Source: Methylobacter sp.
GTDB lineage: Bacteria; Pseudomonadota; Gammaproteobacteria; Methylococcales; Methylomonadaceae
Direction of reading: 5' to 3'
DNA length: 64,000 bases
Assembly: GCA_026399025.1 (NCBI GenBank)
Contig: JAPLRU010000037.1
Location: 1 to 64,000 of the forward strand
The stretch's first letter is position 1. Every line of letters starts with the position of its first letter. The notes beneath the pieces are model-generated. The model saw nothing but the letters and a program-made list of their open reading frames with translations, did not search any database and had not been told where the DNA came from. The position numbers and the translations under genes are program-made. Shown here piece by piece: positions 19,312 through 29,771 of the stretch.

Positions 19312-19887
19312 ATGATGAGAATTGCCGTTCTTTTAACCACTTTACTCATCTCAGACGAGGTGCTGGCCGACATCTATAAATTTGTCGATACCGACGGCCG
19401 CATCTACTACACCGATAAACCGACCAGCGGCCTGTACAAACGCATCATCCGCACCCGGCCGATCAATTACGCCAAATCCCTGCCCTTTATCGGCGTTAAT
19501 AAACAACGGTTCGCCGATCTGATTAGCGAAGCGGCCAACCGGCATCAAGTTGATGTTAAATTGGTTCATGCCGTGATTCAGGCGGAATCGGCTTACAACG
19601 CCAGCGCCATCTCTTCCGCCGGGGCCGTCGGTTTAATGCAGCTAATGCCCGATACCGCAAGGCGCTACGGCGTTGTCGACCGGAATAATCCCATTCAGAA
19701 CATTGACGGCGGCACCCATTATTTAAAAGACCTGCTCAGGATGTTCGATTCGAATTTGAACTTGGCCGTTGCCGCCTATAATGCCGGTGAAAATGCAGTC
19801 ATCCGCCACAACAACACCATCCCTCCTTATCCCGAAACCGTCAATTACGTCAAAACCGTGCTGGCTTTGTATAACAGGCGGTCTTGA
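19312..19887 (+). CDS. Secreted lytic transglycosylase with N-terminal DUF4124
   Basis: The protein has 191 residues. A signal peptide (MMRIAVLLTTLLISDEVLA) is followed by a DUF4124-type segment (DIYKFVDTDGRIYYTDKP). The SLT goose-lysozyme-like domain starts about residue 64 and holds the catalytic glutamate in AVIQAESAYNASAISSAGA, GLMQLMPDTARRYGV and NLAVAAYNAGENAV. It would cleave periplasmic peptidoglycan. It lies 10 bases after purT and probably shares that transcript. Confidence 0.92.
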   Translation: MMRIAVLLTTLLISDEVLADIYKFVDTDGRIYYTDKPTSGLYKRIIRTRPINYAKSLPFIGVNKQRFADLISEAANRHQVDVKLVHAVIQAESAYNASAISSAGAVGLMQLMPDTARRYGVVDRNNPIQNIDGGTHYLKDLLRMFDSNLNLAVAAYNAGENAVIRHNNTIPPYPETVNYVKTVLALYNRRS

Positions 19888-19932
19888 GTCGGCTGTTTTT
19901 TGTTCAGGCTGGGGTGGGAGACCAATCCGGTA

Positions 19933-19954
19933 GAGACGCGGTTTAGCGCGTCTC
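19933..19954. terminator. Hairpin at the distal end of the CRISPR array
   Basis: GAGACGCG (19933-19940) and CGCGTCTC (19947-19954) form a perfect 8-bp stem two bases beyond the most degenerate repeat. It could stop array transcription (minus strand) or transcription from the purT unit. There is no U-tract, so the call is tentative. Confidence 0.4.
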
Positions 19955-19956
19955 GA

Positions 19957-22681
19957 TTTCTAAGTTGCCTTTGCGGCAGAGAACAACTCGATCAATTCAC
20001 CCGCTTCTTGCTTTTCTAAGCTGCCTACACGGCAGAGAACTTACTGCGGAGCTAAACACGTACCCCTTGAAATTTTCTAAGCTACCTACACGGCAGAGAA
20101 CACAACGCCGACATCCGCGACGCCATGATTAACTTTCTAAGCTGCCTACACGGCAGAGAACGCAAGATCTCGCATCGCCGGTTTTGACGTGGTTTTCTAA
20201 GCTGCCTACACGGCAGAGAACAGCGTAACCCAACATTTACCGCGATTGTGTTGTTTCTAAGCTGCCTACACGGCAGAGAACAGCCTTTGCTTTAAATCCC
20301 TGTCTATTTGTGCTTTCTAAGCTGCCTACACGGCAGAGAACCTGTTCCTGCCGCTATTCATGGCTCCGTTCCGTTTCTAAGCTGCCTACACGGCAGAGAA
20401 CGTTGCGGTGCAAAACAACGCCGGCGGGACGGTTTTCTAAGCTGCCTACACGGCAGAGAACTGGAAGCCGGACGATTATTGGAATGTGTATCTTTTCTAA
20501 GCTGCCTACACGGCAGAGAACCCGACTTTGCTACGACGATAACAACGGCGCTGTTTCTAAGCTGCCTACACGGCAGAGAACAAAACATCAATAAACCGCA
20601 TTCTTTGCCTGATTTTCTAAGCTGCCTACACGGCAGAGAACATGTGGTTTTTGATCACGATAAACACGGTCTTTTTCTAAGCTGCCTACACGGCAGAGAA
20701 CTTGGTGACAAACACGGCACGTCATTAGATAACTTTCTAAGCTGCCTACACGGCAGAGAACAATACACAGAAAAAGACTGGGGAGACTGATCATTTCTAA
20801 GCTGCCTACACGGCAGAGAACAGACCACGGGGCCGCCGAGCTCATTAGTCATATTTCTAAGCTGCCTACACGGCAGAGAACCCGGCAGCGGCAAATGATC
20901 GAAGCACAAGAATTTTCTAAGCTGCCTACACGGCAGAGAACCAAAGGACGTGGATTCCAAAACGTTGGTTATGTTTCTAAGCTGCCTACACGGCAGAGAA
21001 CCTTCAACGTATGCAGCGCTCCAAGCAGCACCATTTCTAAGCTGCCTACACGGCAGAGAACATAAAACTTGCAGTGCATGAATCAATAGCAGATTTCTAA
21101 GCTGCCTACACGGCAGAGAACGAAAAATTGCGGGGCTATTTGCCTTTACTCAATTTCTAAGCTGCCTACACGGCAGAGAACAGCGGATCTGCATCACAGG
21201 CTGAAATCTGGCATTTCTAAGCTGCCTACACGGCAGAGAACCTGACAGAGCAAACCGAGAATACGCCTGTGCTTTTCTAAGCTGCCTACACGGCAGAGAA
21301 CTCATGGTTTAGCCCGCCGCTTTCGCTACTTGGTTTCTAAGCTGCCTACACGGCAGAGAACTTGTTTATAATCGGCGTAGTTGTTGCGTTAATTTTCTAA
21401 GCTGCCTACACGGCAGAGAACGATGCTCATATTGCGTCGATTTATCAAAAGCTTTTCTAAGCTGCCTACACGGCAGAGAACAACTCGGAAAATTCTTCCT
21501 CGCTGCGCTCAACTTTCTAAGCTGCCTACACGGCAGAGAACTGATATCATCGCGGCGGATAATGGCGTCCCCGTTTCTAAGCTGCCTACACGGCAGAGAA
21601 CTTCCACCCGGACGCGTTCGACGTGCTAGAGCATTTCTAAGCTGCCTACACGGCAGAGAACATACCGACGTTTTCACAATTTTGGGTAGCGAATTTCTAA
21701 GCTGCCTACACGGCAGAGAACGAAGACGATAAGCAACGACGGCGTTATCGTCATTTCTAAGCTGCCTACACGGCAGAGAACATTAATACCCGGTGCACGG
21801 CGATTTTAACAATTTTCTAAGCTGCCTACACGGCAGAGAACCAGGCATGCACTTCAATCGCCAGCCGTTGTTCTTTCTAAGCTGCCTACACGGCAGAGAA
21901 CCGAGCCGCCGCCCTGCTGTTTTTGATACCAATTTTCTAAGCTGCCTACACGGCAGAGAACCAAGATCCACCGGAGACGTTAAAAAAGAAATCTTTCTAA
22001 GCTGCCTACACGGCAGAGAACACGGCTACAAAGCCGTCGCCATCATGTCGTCCTTTCTAAGCTGCCTACACGGCAGAGAACTCAGCCAGCGCTGGGGTTA
22101 CTGATTTTATCTGTTTCTAAGCTGCCTACACGGCAGAGAACACCACACCGTTGCATTGTGCTTTGCTGTTTTCTTTCTAAGCTGCCTACACGGCAGAGAA
22201 CAGAAATCACAGAAAAAGTTAGAGCTAAAGCTATTTCTAAGCTGCCTACACGGCAGAGAACTGTAAGCCACGGCACGAGTAATCGTTATTGTATTTCTAA
22301 GCTGCCTACACGGCAGAGAACAGCAGCTCAAACAGCGTGCCGGACATGACCGTTTTCTAAGCTGCCTACACGGCAGAGAACTTGGTTTTGGTGGAACGGA
22401 GGAGTATTGGTGGTTTCTAAGCTGCCTACACGGCAGAGAACTCGAGGCCGCATAAAAAAAGCCGCTTGTTCAATTTCTAAGCTGCCTACACGGCAGAGAA
22501 CAATTGATCGACGACATTGCCCTTGCTATTCATTTTCTAAGCTGCCTACACGGCAGAGAACAAAATGAGATTGAATTTTTATCTTATGAAAACTTTCTAA
22601 GCTGCCTACACGGCAGAGAACGCGGATGGAAACATTCAAAAGGCGAATACGAATTTCTAAGCTGCCTACACGGCAGAGAAC
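19957..22681 (-). CRISPR. Type I-F CRISPR array: 46 repeats, 45 spacers
   Basis: A 28-base repeat (plus-strand ends TTTCTAAGCTGCC ... CGGCAGAGAAC) recurs every 60 bases, giving 32-base spacers. In the minus-strand reading it begins GTTCTCTGCCG and has the CTGCCG/CGGCAG hairpin typical of I-F repeats cut by Cas6f. The two exceptions are at the low-coordinate end: spacer 19985-20012 has 28 bases and 20041-20073 has 33. The repeat at 19957-19984 is degenerate and the one at 20074-20101 has one change. These mark the old, distal end, so the leader and newest spacers are at the 22681 end, beside cas6f. I saw no duplicated spacers and no spacer match elsewhere in the window by eye. Confidence 0.98.
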
Positions 22682-22812
22682 TGACCTAAAAAAACCTCAA
22701 GGCCAGTCGTACAGCAGTATACAGGAGGTTTAGCCTGATTTACCCAAAGCTAAACCCCCACCATACAACTAGCTGATTTTTCTATATTTTTAAAAAGCTA
22801 AAAAAACTTGGG
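22682..22812 (-). promoter_or_regulatory. CRISPR leader
   Basis: This AT-rich 131-base gap lies between the cas6f stop and the leader-proximal repeat. On the minus strand it has A/T runs and a -10-like TATACT (22721-22716) placed about 35 bases before the first repeat. The -35 element is not clear. Position and repeat polarity support the leader call; the promoter detail is tentative. Confidence 0.65.
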
Positions 22813-23397
22813 TCAAAATTCGGGAACGCCGGCTACGGCACTTAAACCATAGCTGCTAAATGTCGTACCTGAAAGCGCTTCGACTTTCGTTTTTTTTATC
22901 CACAAACAAAACATTTGGTCGCCACTCAAGCTTTTTAGCCGGATAAAAGGCGTCGCCAAGGTTTTATGCGTCAGGGCGCTATAACGCATCAAGGCCGTGT
23001 CATAATCCATGTCATGCCTTTTAGCATAACGTCTGGCTAAGCGCTCGTTACCGGTTTTGGCTTGTTCGCGCTGATAAACGGCGTATCCCATGATTTTTTC
23101 GGGCACCGGGCGAATGCCGGTGCAATGCACATAATCACTCAGCCGCGACAGCCATTTTGTAGCGTTGAATTTGTCGAGAGTTGCTTGATCCTGTGCCAAC
23201 AACCGTAACTTGCTGCCCAGCACACTGTATTTTTCACCGGTTATATATTCGGGAAAAGACACGCCAATGGGTATGCGCCCCTGCTCGTCTTGCATTTCCA
23301 CTAAGCCGAGGTGGATTTGTTGGAAGACTTTTGACCAAAGGCTAAACAAATTAATGTCTGTATTGGGTAATAAAGTGATTTCAATATAATGATTCAT
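22813..23397 (-). CDS. cas6f: CRISPR-associated endoribonuclease Cas6f (Csy4)
   Basis: It processes pre-crRNA at the repeat hairpin and stays bound to the crRNA 3' end. The protein has 194 residues. His29 (in QQIHLGL) sits at the number of the catalytic histidine of Csy4. The C-terminal block FIRLKSLSGDQMFCLWIKK and the SSYGLS motif near residue 183 match the family. It is the last gene of the cas operon, nine bases after cas5fv and next to the leader. Confidence 0.93.
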   Translation of the reverse strand: MNHYIEITLLPNTDINLFSLWSKVFQQIHLGLVEMQDEQGRIPIGVSFPEYITGEKYSVLGSKLRLLAQDQATLDKFNATKWLSRLSDYVHCTGIRPVPEKIMGYAVYQREQAKTGNERLARRYAKRHDMDYDTALMRYSALTHKTLATPFIRLKSLSGDQMFCLWIKKTKVEALSGTTFSSYGLSAVAGVPEF

Positions 23398-23406
23398 GGC
23401 TACTCT

Positions 23407-24441
23407 CTATATCCGAAGGGCATCGACATACGCCAGCCCTTTTTTACCCAGGTAAAAGCTTGAAACGCCCGCAGCCTCTATCATTTCTTTTAGCAGTTCG
23501 GCTTTTTCCTGTGGTATTTGCAAATCTATTTCCAGTGTGCCGTTAGCTTTAGTTAGCAGTGAGGTCACTTCGCCCTCACCTTTACGTTTTTCTTTCAATA
23601 GATAGGGATTACCCCAAATGGGTTTTTTATCACCCGTTGTAAAACGATTCATAAAGTCTTTGGGAGTAAATCCTCGTTTTGAAATACCGCTGATCCCGCC
23701 ACTTTTTGTCAACGCACTGGATAAGTCAAAGTGCTGACTTAATCTTGAAATTTGTAAATACAGTGCCGAACAATAAAACGTAATTGGTTTAATCATGTTT
23801 TTACCGTCCTTGTATTCAGCATCGGGAAACTGGGACTGTAGTTCTGACAAGGCTTCTTCAACAATCCCAAGGCTTTCCACTGCTTTTAGTTTGTTTAATT
23901 GTTCTAACTGCTCAAGGACACTTAAAGGATCAAACGTTTTTGTGTTTTCAACCACAAAATCAGGGCTTATGATGAATTGGCATACCGCTTCGAAATCCAA
24001 GGTTAGTAACCCCCAAAAAGCATCAGAGTAATCAGAGCCAAAAATAGGGTCGTTGCCTTTAATCATCCCTGTGAAAGAATTTTGATCGGTACTTCCCGTT
24101 ATGTTACGAATGTAAACGATCTCTTTATTGATGGGTTTAGATCGATCATGAATGTTTTGAAAGGTAATTTTGTTCTCTAACGCTGCAAAAAAATAGTTTG
24201 GGCATTTTTTTGCTTGATACAGTTTCCGTTGGTCGCCAATCAGTCTATTTAAAACGCCCATAACGGTGTCATGACTAATTTTTCGTTGAATGAAGTTGGG
24301 ATATTTGCCGTCACTATTTCGCTTAGACAAATTTGTCATAGAACCAACAAACCCTCGTCCTCCTTTAGGTAAAGGCTCATTATTAGAGCCATCCAAAAAT
24401 GAATTCTGCCAAGCCGCTTCGTATTTGATCGTAATACGCAT
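23407..24441 (-). CDS. Type I-F2 Cascade subunit Cas5fv
   Basis: The protein has 344 residues. Position (between the Cas7-like and Cas6f genes) and size match Cas5fv of the minimal I-F variant described in Shewanella putrefaciens. There an enlarged Cas5 takes over PAM recognition from the missing large subunit. Visible features are the N-terminal MRITIKYEAAWQNSFLDGSN, a GGRGFVGSMTNLSKRN segment and a Gly-rich GGISGISKRGFTPKDFMNRF stretch. The call rests on gene order and recognition of the family; I cannot align it here. It begins 10 bases after the Cas7fv stop. Confidence 0.82.
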   Translation of the reverse strand: MRITIKYEAAWQNSFLDGSNNEPLPKGGRGFVGSMTNLSKRNSDGKYPNFIQRKISHDTVMGVLNRLIGDQRKLYQAKKCPNYFFAALENKITFQNIHDRSKPINKEIVYIRNITGSTDQNSFTGMIKGNDPIFGSDYSDAFWGLLTLDFEAVCQFIISPDFVVENTKTFDPLSVLEQLEQLNKLKAVESLGIVEEALSELQSQFPDAEYKDGKNMIKPITFYCSALYLQISRLSQHFDLSSALTKSGGISGISKRGFTPKDFMNRFTTGDKKPIWGNPYLLKEKRKGEGEVTSLLTKANGTLEIDLQIPQEKAELLKEMIEAAGVSSFYLGKKGLAYVDALRI

Positions 24442-24451
24442 AACGTCGCCT

Positions 24452-25432
24452 CTATTTAGCGTAGAAGTAAACAGCGTAGTTAACTTCCGGAGTCTCCGAT
24501 ATATCTCTCTCGGAGCGTTTTATACGCATCATTTTATGGCTGTCGTTATAGTCGACTAATACGCTGTCCACGTACATATAGCCTTTGGCCTGACGAATGC
24601 TTAACTCGCTAATCATGCGGATGGTTTCTTGGATCAATATGTCAATGGCTTCCTCATCTAGCAAAATACCCACTTCCCCCTCTTCAAATATAGTGCCGCC
24701 GCGTACATAGTTATGATGAAAAATGGCTTTTGGATTGCGCTCAGGAGCAAGACTTTTAATGAAGTCTTGAACTGCTTCGGCGATTTTGTCACCCTCCCCT
24801 TCTTTGATAATCATTGAGGCACGATCAAACTTTTTATCCAGCGAAATAAACTCTAATTGCTCAATACTGATAGAGCCATACGCAAGATATTCCGTTTCAC
24901 CAAATGTTGTTTTAGAGAAAAAAGAGTTGCTGGCAACATCATCGCCTTTGGCATCTTTACCTTTTTCTTTGGAACCAGAGCGCCCCATTTGCTCAAAATT
25001 ACCGTTTCCCAGCTGGTCGACAAAATCCTCCAGTAATAATGGGCTTGTGCGTTTGCATTGACTTGAAGGCACAACATAACCACGTATCAAGCCGGTAATA
25101 GAAGCAATTACATTTTGCAGGTTTTTATCTTTGGCATAGTGCAAATCAAACGCTTGATCTCTAAATAAATGATGGCGAATGCAGTTTTGGCTGATATACA
25201 TAGGTGTTTCTTTAAAATCTATATCGGCAGCTTGCTTTTTGTACTTATAACCCGTTTCCTCTTTTATCCTCCCGGTTAAGTTGCTATAGCCCCTTAGTTT
25301 AGGCAACGTATGGTTATCAACGGTTTTGCCGTCATCGCCTGCAAGTGTCGTTGGCCCATTCCAATTCACTACGCCATGTCCCAGTGCAATCACTTTAAAA
25401 TCCACGCTTCTAATGCCGGTTATTTTTTGCAT
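24452..25432 (-). CDS. Type I-F2 Cascade backbone subunit Cas7fv
   Basis: The protein has 326 residues and starts [20 protein letters not shown], in the style of Csy3/Cas7f backbone proteins that coat the crRNA spacer. Other recognisable parts are [34 protein letters not shown] and a late [17 protein letters not shown]. It lies three bases after cas2-3. The order cas1, cas2-3, cas7fv, cas5fv, cas6f with no cas8f (csy1) defines the I-F2 layout. Confidence 0.86.
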   Translation of the reverse strand: MQKITGIRSVDFKVIALGHGVVNWNGPTTLAGDDGKTVDNHTLPKLRGYSNLTGRIKEETGYKYKKQAADIDFKETPMYISQNCIRHHLFRDQAFDLHYAKDKNLQNVIASITGLIRGYVVPSSQCKRTSPLLLEDFVDQLGNGNFEQMGRSGSKEKGKDAKGDDVASNSFFSKTTFGETEYLAYGSISIEQLEFISLDKKFDRASMIIKEGEGDKIAEAVQDFIKSLAPERNPKAIFHHNYVRGGTIFEEGEVGILLDEEAIDILIQETIRMISELSIRQAKGYMYVDSVLVDYNDSHKMMRIKRSERDISETPEVNYAVYFYAK

Positions 25433-25435
25433 AAA

Positions 25436-28354
25436 TCAGTCCTCGTTTGAATTTAGTTGTTTAATTGAAATTGAGCCTATTGGCTGTTTGTCACACACGG
25501 CATAGTAAATTGCGTAACTATGTCGATTATCTCCACCACCCACTCGATCTAAATCATTTGGGGTATAACTCAAGTAGATGGGAAATTCCGGGTCTCTTGC
25601 TTCATTGAACAAGATAAAATCTTTATAGGCTTTGGTTCCACCCATGATGTTGTGGTGTTTGTTCTTCATGTAAGCAAGTAAGTTTTTGTCGCTGTCGCCA
25701 TAGCCTTCTATTTCATCTTTCGAGGCAGTTAAATTGTCGAAATCGTCCCGTTCATTGATGGGCATCTGATAGGCATATTCATCTATAAATTTGACATCGT
25801 TTAGATCATTAACAACGCATACCGCCATTTGCACAAAGCGGTTTTCGCCGCGTAAGGAGCTCTTACTGATTTTGGCTCGGCCTTTCAGCAGCGCTTTTTT
25901 AGGTGGAATAGTGATTGGATCAATCACTTTTTGATTGATTAAATTCACGCTAGCCTTAAGCGAAGTGGTTAAATCGGATTCTATAAATTTCCGACCGTTA
26001 TCAGATCTATGAAACTGTTCATATAATTTGTATAGCTGAGGCAAAGTAAACGGTTGATCGTTCAGTTCGGCTTGCAGAAACTGATACCAAGCTTTTGTTG
26101 CGCCAAACGTATACATACGGGATAAAAATCGGGCAGCCGAGCCTGTCCCCTTACCTTGATGAATGGATTCAGGCACCGCAATACAGTAAACGTTGATTTC
26201 TTTATTTACACCAAAGCGATCCAATCTGCCTAAGCGTTGTAAACAATCTTCGGCATTGGTGATCTCCGCCACCATGGCGTTACAGGTAATATTCAAAGAG
26301 GCTTGCACAATGGGGCCACTGCGCAAAACGTCAAACTTGAGTGTGCCGTCCTTTTTAAAGGACTCGTAAACTTCATCAAACCATTTTTGTTTGTCGCTTT
26401 TCTTAAACTTGGAATGTAATAGTACGGCATTTTCTTGGCGCTGATTAAAAATAAAGCTCCTTTGGGCGACTAGGGCCGTGTTACTGATAACAATGGTGCT
26501 AGATTGATGCGGTTGATATAGCGGATTGCTGTGGTCTTGCAGCGCTTCGTCAAATACCTTGAACTCAATCCGGTAACCGCTTCGATTAAAGGATGGCATG
26601 GCGACAACATTTTCCAGATCAATATTTAATACTTGTCTTAGATAGAAATAATGTGGCGTGGCCGAAATCAGCAAAGCATTGGCTAAGTGCTCTTGTTGCT
26701 GCTTGCATGTAATCAATTCAGCAAACAGCAAATTAAAAGCGGGCATATTGATGTATTCATGAAACTCATCAAACACCACATGTGCGTTCAGAAAGTTGAT
26801 TAAGGTATTAACTTTGCTGTGGGTGATGATGGCGCTGAATATCTGGTCTATGGTGGTAATGACTATGTCGCCGGAAAAGCACTCCATTTCCGGAGTTGGT
26901 TTATCCCACTGATTGGTAAATTTAAACTCGCCGGTATTGATCTCAATGCGCGCATTCGGCAAGTATTGTTCAGAGGTTAAATCATAAAACAAGCCTTGGC
27001 AGACTTGCACTCTTGGACATACCCAAATCAGTTGCTGGGCATTTTTTAGCTTGGCCCATTCAAGTGCGATCTTGGTTTTACCGCAACCCGCCGGGCCTGC
27101 AAGTACAGCTACGCTCTGTGCGGTGGTTAGCTGGGTTGCGACTTCGCTTTGTTTATTGGTGCGCTCTCCGATTGGGAATTGTTTCAGGCATATTTCAATT
27201 TGAGAGCAAAGTGTGGATTCCAATAACAGGGTTTCATCGACTAGGTTTTTTAGTGTGCCGTTTTTAATATGCGTGTGTAAGTCAGACGCAATGAGGCTTG
27301 AGACCAATCGATCAGCAGAAATAACACAAGTACGCATGACGTTATTGTCAGCATTATGTTGAATTTGTACGGGATATTTCTCAATGCATTCCTGAGGATC
27401 ATATTTTTTGTAATACGGTAACAGTAGACCATCCAATGTTTCGATGACATCTAAATCAACTTCTTCATTAAAAATTTTGGAAATTACCGACTCGTCAATC
27501 GTTCGATACTTTGCATCGAGCGTGCATAAGCTTCTTAATAATTGAGTTGCTTTTGCTAATAACTCGGCAAATGTTAAGTTTTTGAGGTTGCCGTTAAGCT
27601 TTTTATAAATATCGCCATAATTTACAAAGTCTTTTTCCTTACGAAACGGCTTGGCGTGATGCCAATAAATGACATGTTTGATTGATTTCTTGTTATCCGT
27701 ATTGATCTGCTTAAGTGCAATGTGATCGAGCAAGTGGTAAAGCAATACTGAAACTTCATTATGCCGAGGATGCTTGTCAAAGCTGAATTTCGTGTCGTCA
27801 ATATGCTGGCCGTCTTCTGCTACAAAGTCTTTTCTCTTCGGGTTTCTCACCCAATCTTGAAAGCACGGGTCGATTTTGCCTAAGTCATGTAAACACCCAG
27901 CAATAAAAATAGCGGTTGAGTGCTTTTCTTGATTTGGCATAAGCTGTTTATGTAACTGTTCCGCAACATAGCCAACCGCAAATAAGTGTTCACTCAGCGA
28001 TTGTAACTGGGTATTGGCATACAACATGTTAGGGTTTGGTTTATCGCTTGGAATATCCATGATTAACTCTTTAAAAGTGAAATTTACGGGTACGATGCCG
28101 TGCGGGTTAAATCGATCCCGATTCCCCACAATCCAAACCAACTCGCTCCGGCTTCGGGAGCGTATCCGGTGGCAAGCAACAGCGGTGTTTTTGGTCGCGG
28201 TTTTGCGCAATAGGGTTTTAACAGCGATTAAACCGTCTTCGGTTATCACGGTTTGCCAAGTGTTATCGCCGATGCGGTTGGCGAAGGCGTCGAGGACGCG
28301 GCGGGTGCGATTGAGGGCTTTTTTCTCGCATTGGCTGACAAAGGTGACCATCAT
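25436..28354 (-). CDS. cas3: Cas2-Cas3 fusion: CRISPR adaptation and target-degrading helicase-nuclease
   Basis: The protein has 972 residues. Residues 1-~95 form a Cas2-like domain ([20 protein letters not shown]). An HD nuclease domain follows ([24 protein letters not shown] near 150-160, [16 protein letters not shown]). Then comes a superfamily 2 helicase with Walker [21 protein letters not shown] (near 410-425), a DEFH box in [10 protein letters not shown] (near 525-535), SATPHYF and motif [13 protein letters not shown]. Cas2-3 fusion is the hallmark of type I-F. All motifs look intact, so interference and adaptation could both work. It overlaps cas1 by four bases. Confidence 0.96.
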   Translation of the reverse strand: MMVTFVSQCEKKALNRTRRVLDAFANRIGDNTWQTVITEDGLIAVKTLLRKTATKNTAVACHRIRSRSRSELVWIVGNRDRFNPHGIVPVNFTFKELIMDIPSDKPNPNMLYANTQLQSLSEHLFAVGYVAEQLHKQLMPNQEKHSTAIFIAGCLHDLGKIDPCFQDWVRNPKRKDFVAEDGQHIDDTKFSFDKHPRHNEVSVLLYHLLDHIALKQINTDNKKSIKHVIYWHHAKPFRKEKDFVNYGDIYKKLNGNLKNLTFAELLAKATQLLRSLCTLDAKYRTIDESVISKIFNEEVDLDVIETLDGLLLPYYKKYDPQECIEKYPVQIQHNADNNVMRTCVISADRLVSSLIASDLHTHIKNGTLKNLVDETLLLESTLCSQIEICLKQFPIGERTNKQSEVATQLTTAQSVAVLAGPAGCGKTKIALEWAKLKNAQQLIWVCPRVQVCQGLFYDLTSEQYLPNARIEINTGEFKFTNQWDKPTPEMECFSGDIVITTIDQIFSAIITHSKVNTLINFLNAHVVFDEFHEYINMPAFNLLFAELITCKQQQEHLANALLISATPHYFYLRQVLNIDLENVVAMPSFNRSGYRIEFKVFDEALQDHSNPLYQPHQSSTIVISNTALVAQRSFIFNQRQENAVLLHSKFKKSDKQKWFDEVYESFKKDGTLKFDVLRSGPIVQASLNITCNAMVAEITNAEDCLQRLGRLDRFGVNKEINVYCIAVPESIHQGKGTGSAARFLSRMYTFGATKAWYQFLQAELNDQPFTLPQLYKLYEQFHRSDNGRKFIESDLTTSLKASVNLINQKVIDPITIPPKKALLKGRAKISKSSLRGENRFVQMAVCVVNDLNDVKFIDEYAYQMPINERDDFDNLTASKDEIEGYGDSDKNLLAYMKNKHHNIMGGTKAYKDFILFNEARDPEFPIYLSYTPNDLDRVGGGDNRHSYAIYYAVCDKQPIGSISIKQLNSNED

Positions 28355-29298
28355 GACCAGTCGTCCCGCATGGCTTGCTGCTTGACCTGTTCAAACATGA
28401 AATCCAACGCCTTATGTTCGGTAAATTTTTGCAGGATTTGTTGGCGAAATTCTTGTTCGGTGGCTTTTTCTTTGGCGCTGATAAAGGCCCAAGGCAGGAC
28501 GATGGCGTCTTTGATCAGGTCGGCGACATCGAACACTAAAGCGCCGCGCCGGGTTTTACCGTGCATGACGGCAAAGCCGTGCGGTATGCCCAGCACCCAT
28601 AAGGTGGTCGCGGCCAGACCGTAGGCTAAATAATTGCCGTGGTTTAAAAAACCGTTGGCGAGATCAGCGGCTTCGCGTTCCCGGACAAATTCACTCAATT
28701 GCGTGGTTTTGGCGGCGTAACGGTAGAGTTGTTTGGTCAGCAGGGCTTCCCGCTGCAACAAATCGCCGACCTTGACGGCGCTTTCAACTTGGGCGTTATA
28801 AGCGTTTAAGGCGGAACTTATTTCAAGGTCATCTGCAAAAAAGTTCTCGGCTTTTAAATCGCGGTCTTTTTCCCAAATGCGTTGTAAATAGCCGACGCGG
28901 GCTTGTTGAAAGGCTTTGGCGACGGTCAGCCGTTTGGCTTCGTCAAACCAAAATCCCAGCCATGCCTGCACGTATTCGGTGGGACGATATTCGCTTTGCG
29001 GGTTAAGCCATTCGATTTCGCTGCCGGAAAAAAGCGGCGATCCGCCACCGCCGCAAAAGCCAACCAAGACCCCGGCACTTGCCAACATACGCATGGCCGC
29101 TTGGGTAATCGAGGTGCCCGTGCCTAATAAGACGACGGTGGTATTGGCGATGGGGATGTTCCAGTAATAATTTTGGTCTTTGGCCTCTGTTAAATAAAGT
29201 ACGCGGCCATCTTTTTGCATGACCCGGCATTTTTCCAGGTAATAAATATTGGCGCGCTTGGAATGTAGTATGGCTTTTAAATCGGTCAATTGTTCCAT
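28351..29298 (-). CDS. cas1: CRISPR integrase Cas1 (type I-F)
   Basis: The protein has 315 residues. The N-terminal block [20 protein letters not shown] and [31 protein letters not shown] are typical of I-F Cas1. The C-terminal helical domain has the metal-binding histidine in [15 protein letters not shown] and the acidic VADLIKDA. It inserts new spacers together with Cas2-3. It is the first gene of the operon. AAGGAAAG lies seven bases before the ATG, supporting the start. Confidence 0.96.
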   Translation of the reverse strand: MEQLTDLKAILHSKRANIYYLEKCRVMQKDGRVLYLTEAKDQNYYWNIPIANTTVVLLGTGTSITQAAMRMLASAGVLVGFCGGGGSPLFSGSEIEWLNPQSEYRPTEYVQAWLGFWFDEAKRLTVAKAFQQARVGYLQRIWEKDRDLKAENFFADDLEISSALNAYNAQVESAVKVGDLLQREALLTKQLYRYAAKTTQLSEFVREREAADLANGFLNHGNYLAYGLAATTLWVLGIPHGFAVMHGKTRRGALVFDVADLIKDAIVLPWAFISAKEKATEQEFRQQILQKFTEHKALDFMFEQVKQQAMRDDWS

Positions 29299-29771
29299 TG
29301 ACGGCTTTCCTTGTTTTAATTAAAGGTTCTTGTTGGGCTTTTGAGAGCGTGCTAGCCACTTGGTTGAGCTTCTTCGGTAAAAATCAAATATGCTGGGCGA
29401 AGCTTTTCACGATTCAAAAAACCGGCAGGGAATTACAGGAGGGTTATGGCTCTTGGCCTTTATCGGATGCGCGGAACCGACAATGACGGGGCCGTTAAGA
29501 GTCTTTGGTATGGGTATTTTTATCCGCTTCGGGCAATAAATCAACTAAGGCGCGGTTTAAGGCTTTTATTTGTGCATAACGACGAGCGCCGGAGCGTGGA
29601 AACGTCTGTTAATGCATAATTTATAAAGTTTTTAACTTCTGTTTGCGTCACCGTAGCGACTGTTTGAACACAGAATGCGCCTACCAAAGCGATTGCACAG
29701 GTCGAAAAATATCATCGACCTAAACAGTGCTCCGAGTACAATACCTAAAAATCTTTATATCAGGAGTTCTC
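29299..29771. other. Divergent region between the cas operon and the coiled-coil gene
   Basis: About 470 bases without a credible gene. It must hold the cas operon promoter (minus strand) and that of the next gene. Only the plus-strand candidate at 29699-29742 could be pointed to. Confidence 0.5.
29699..29742 (+). promoter_or_regulatory. Candidate promoter with overlapping operator-like inverted repeat
   Basis: AGGTCGA (29699-29705) and TCGACCT (29715-29721) form a perfect inverted repeat. It overlaps a -35-like TCGACC, 16 bases before a -10-like TACAAT (29737-29742). The downstream gene has CAGGAG (29761-29766) before ATG 29772. The regulator is unknown. Confidence 0.4.

Noticed and set aside
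19957-22681. Self-targeting spacers against this window
   Set aside because: No spacer match was noticed outside the array by eye; a full search would be needed to exclude short or mismatched hits.
20308-22689. Open frames on both strands inside the CRISPR array with repeating SCLHGRE, LPTRQRT or LPCRQLR peptides
   Set aside because: They are translations of the 28-base repeat with a 60-base period; no gene is present.
22813-29298. Type I-F1 or transposon-associated I-F3 CRISPR
   Set aside because: I-F1 needs cas8f/csy1, which is absent. I-F3 lacks cas1 and cas2-3 and carries tniQ; here cas1 and cas2-3 are intact and no transposition gene is seen.
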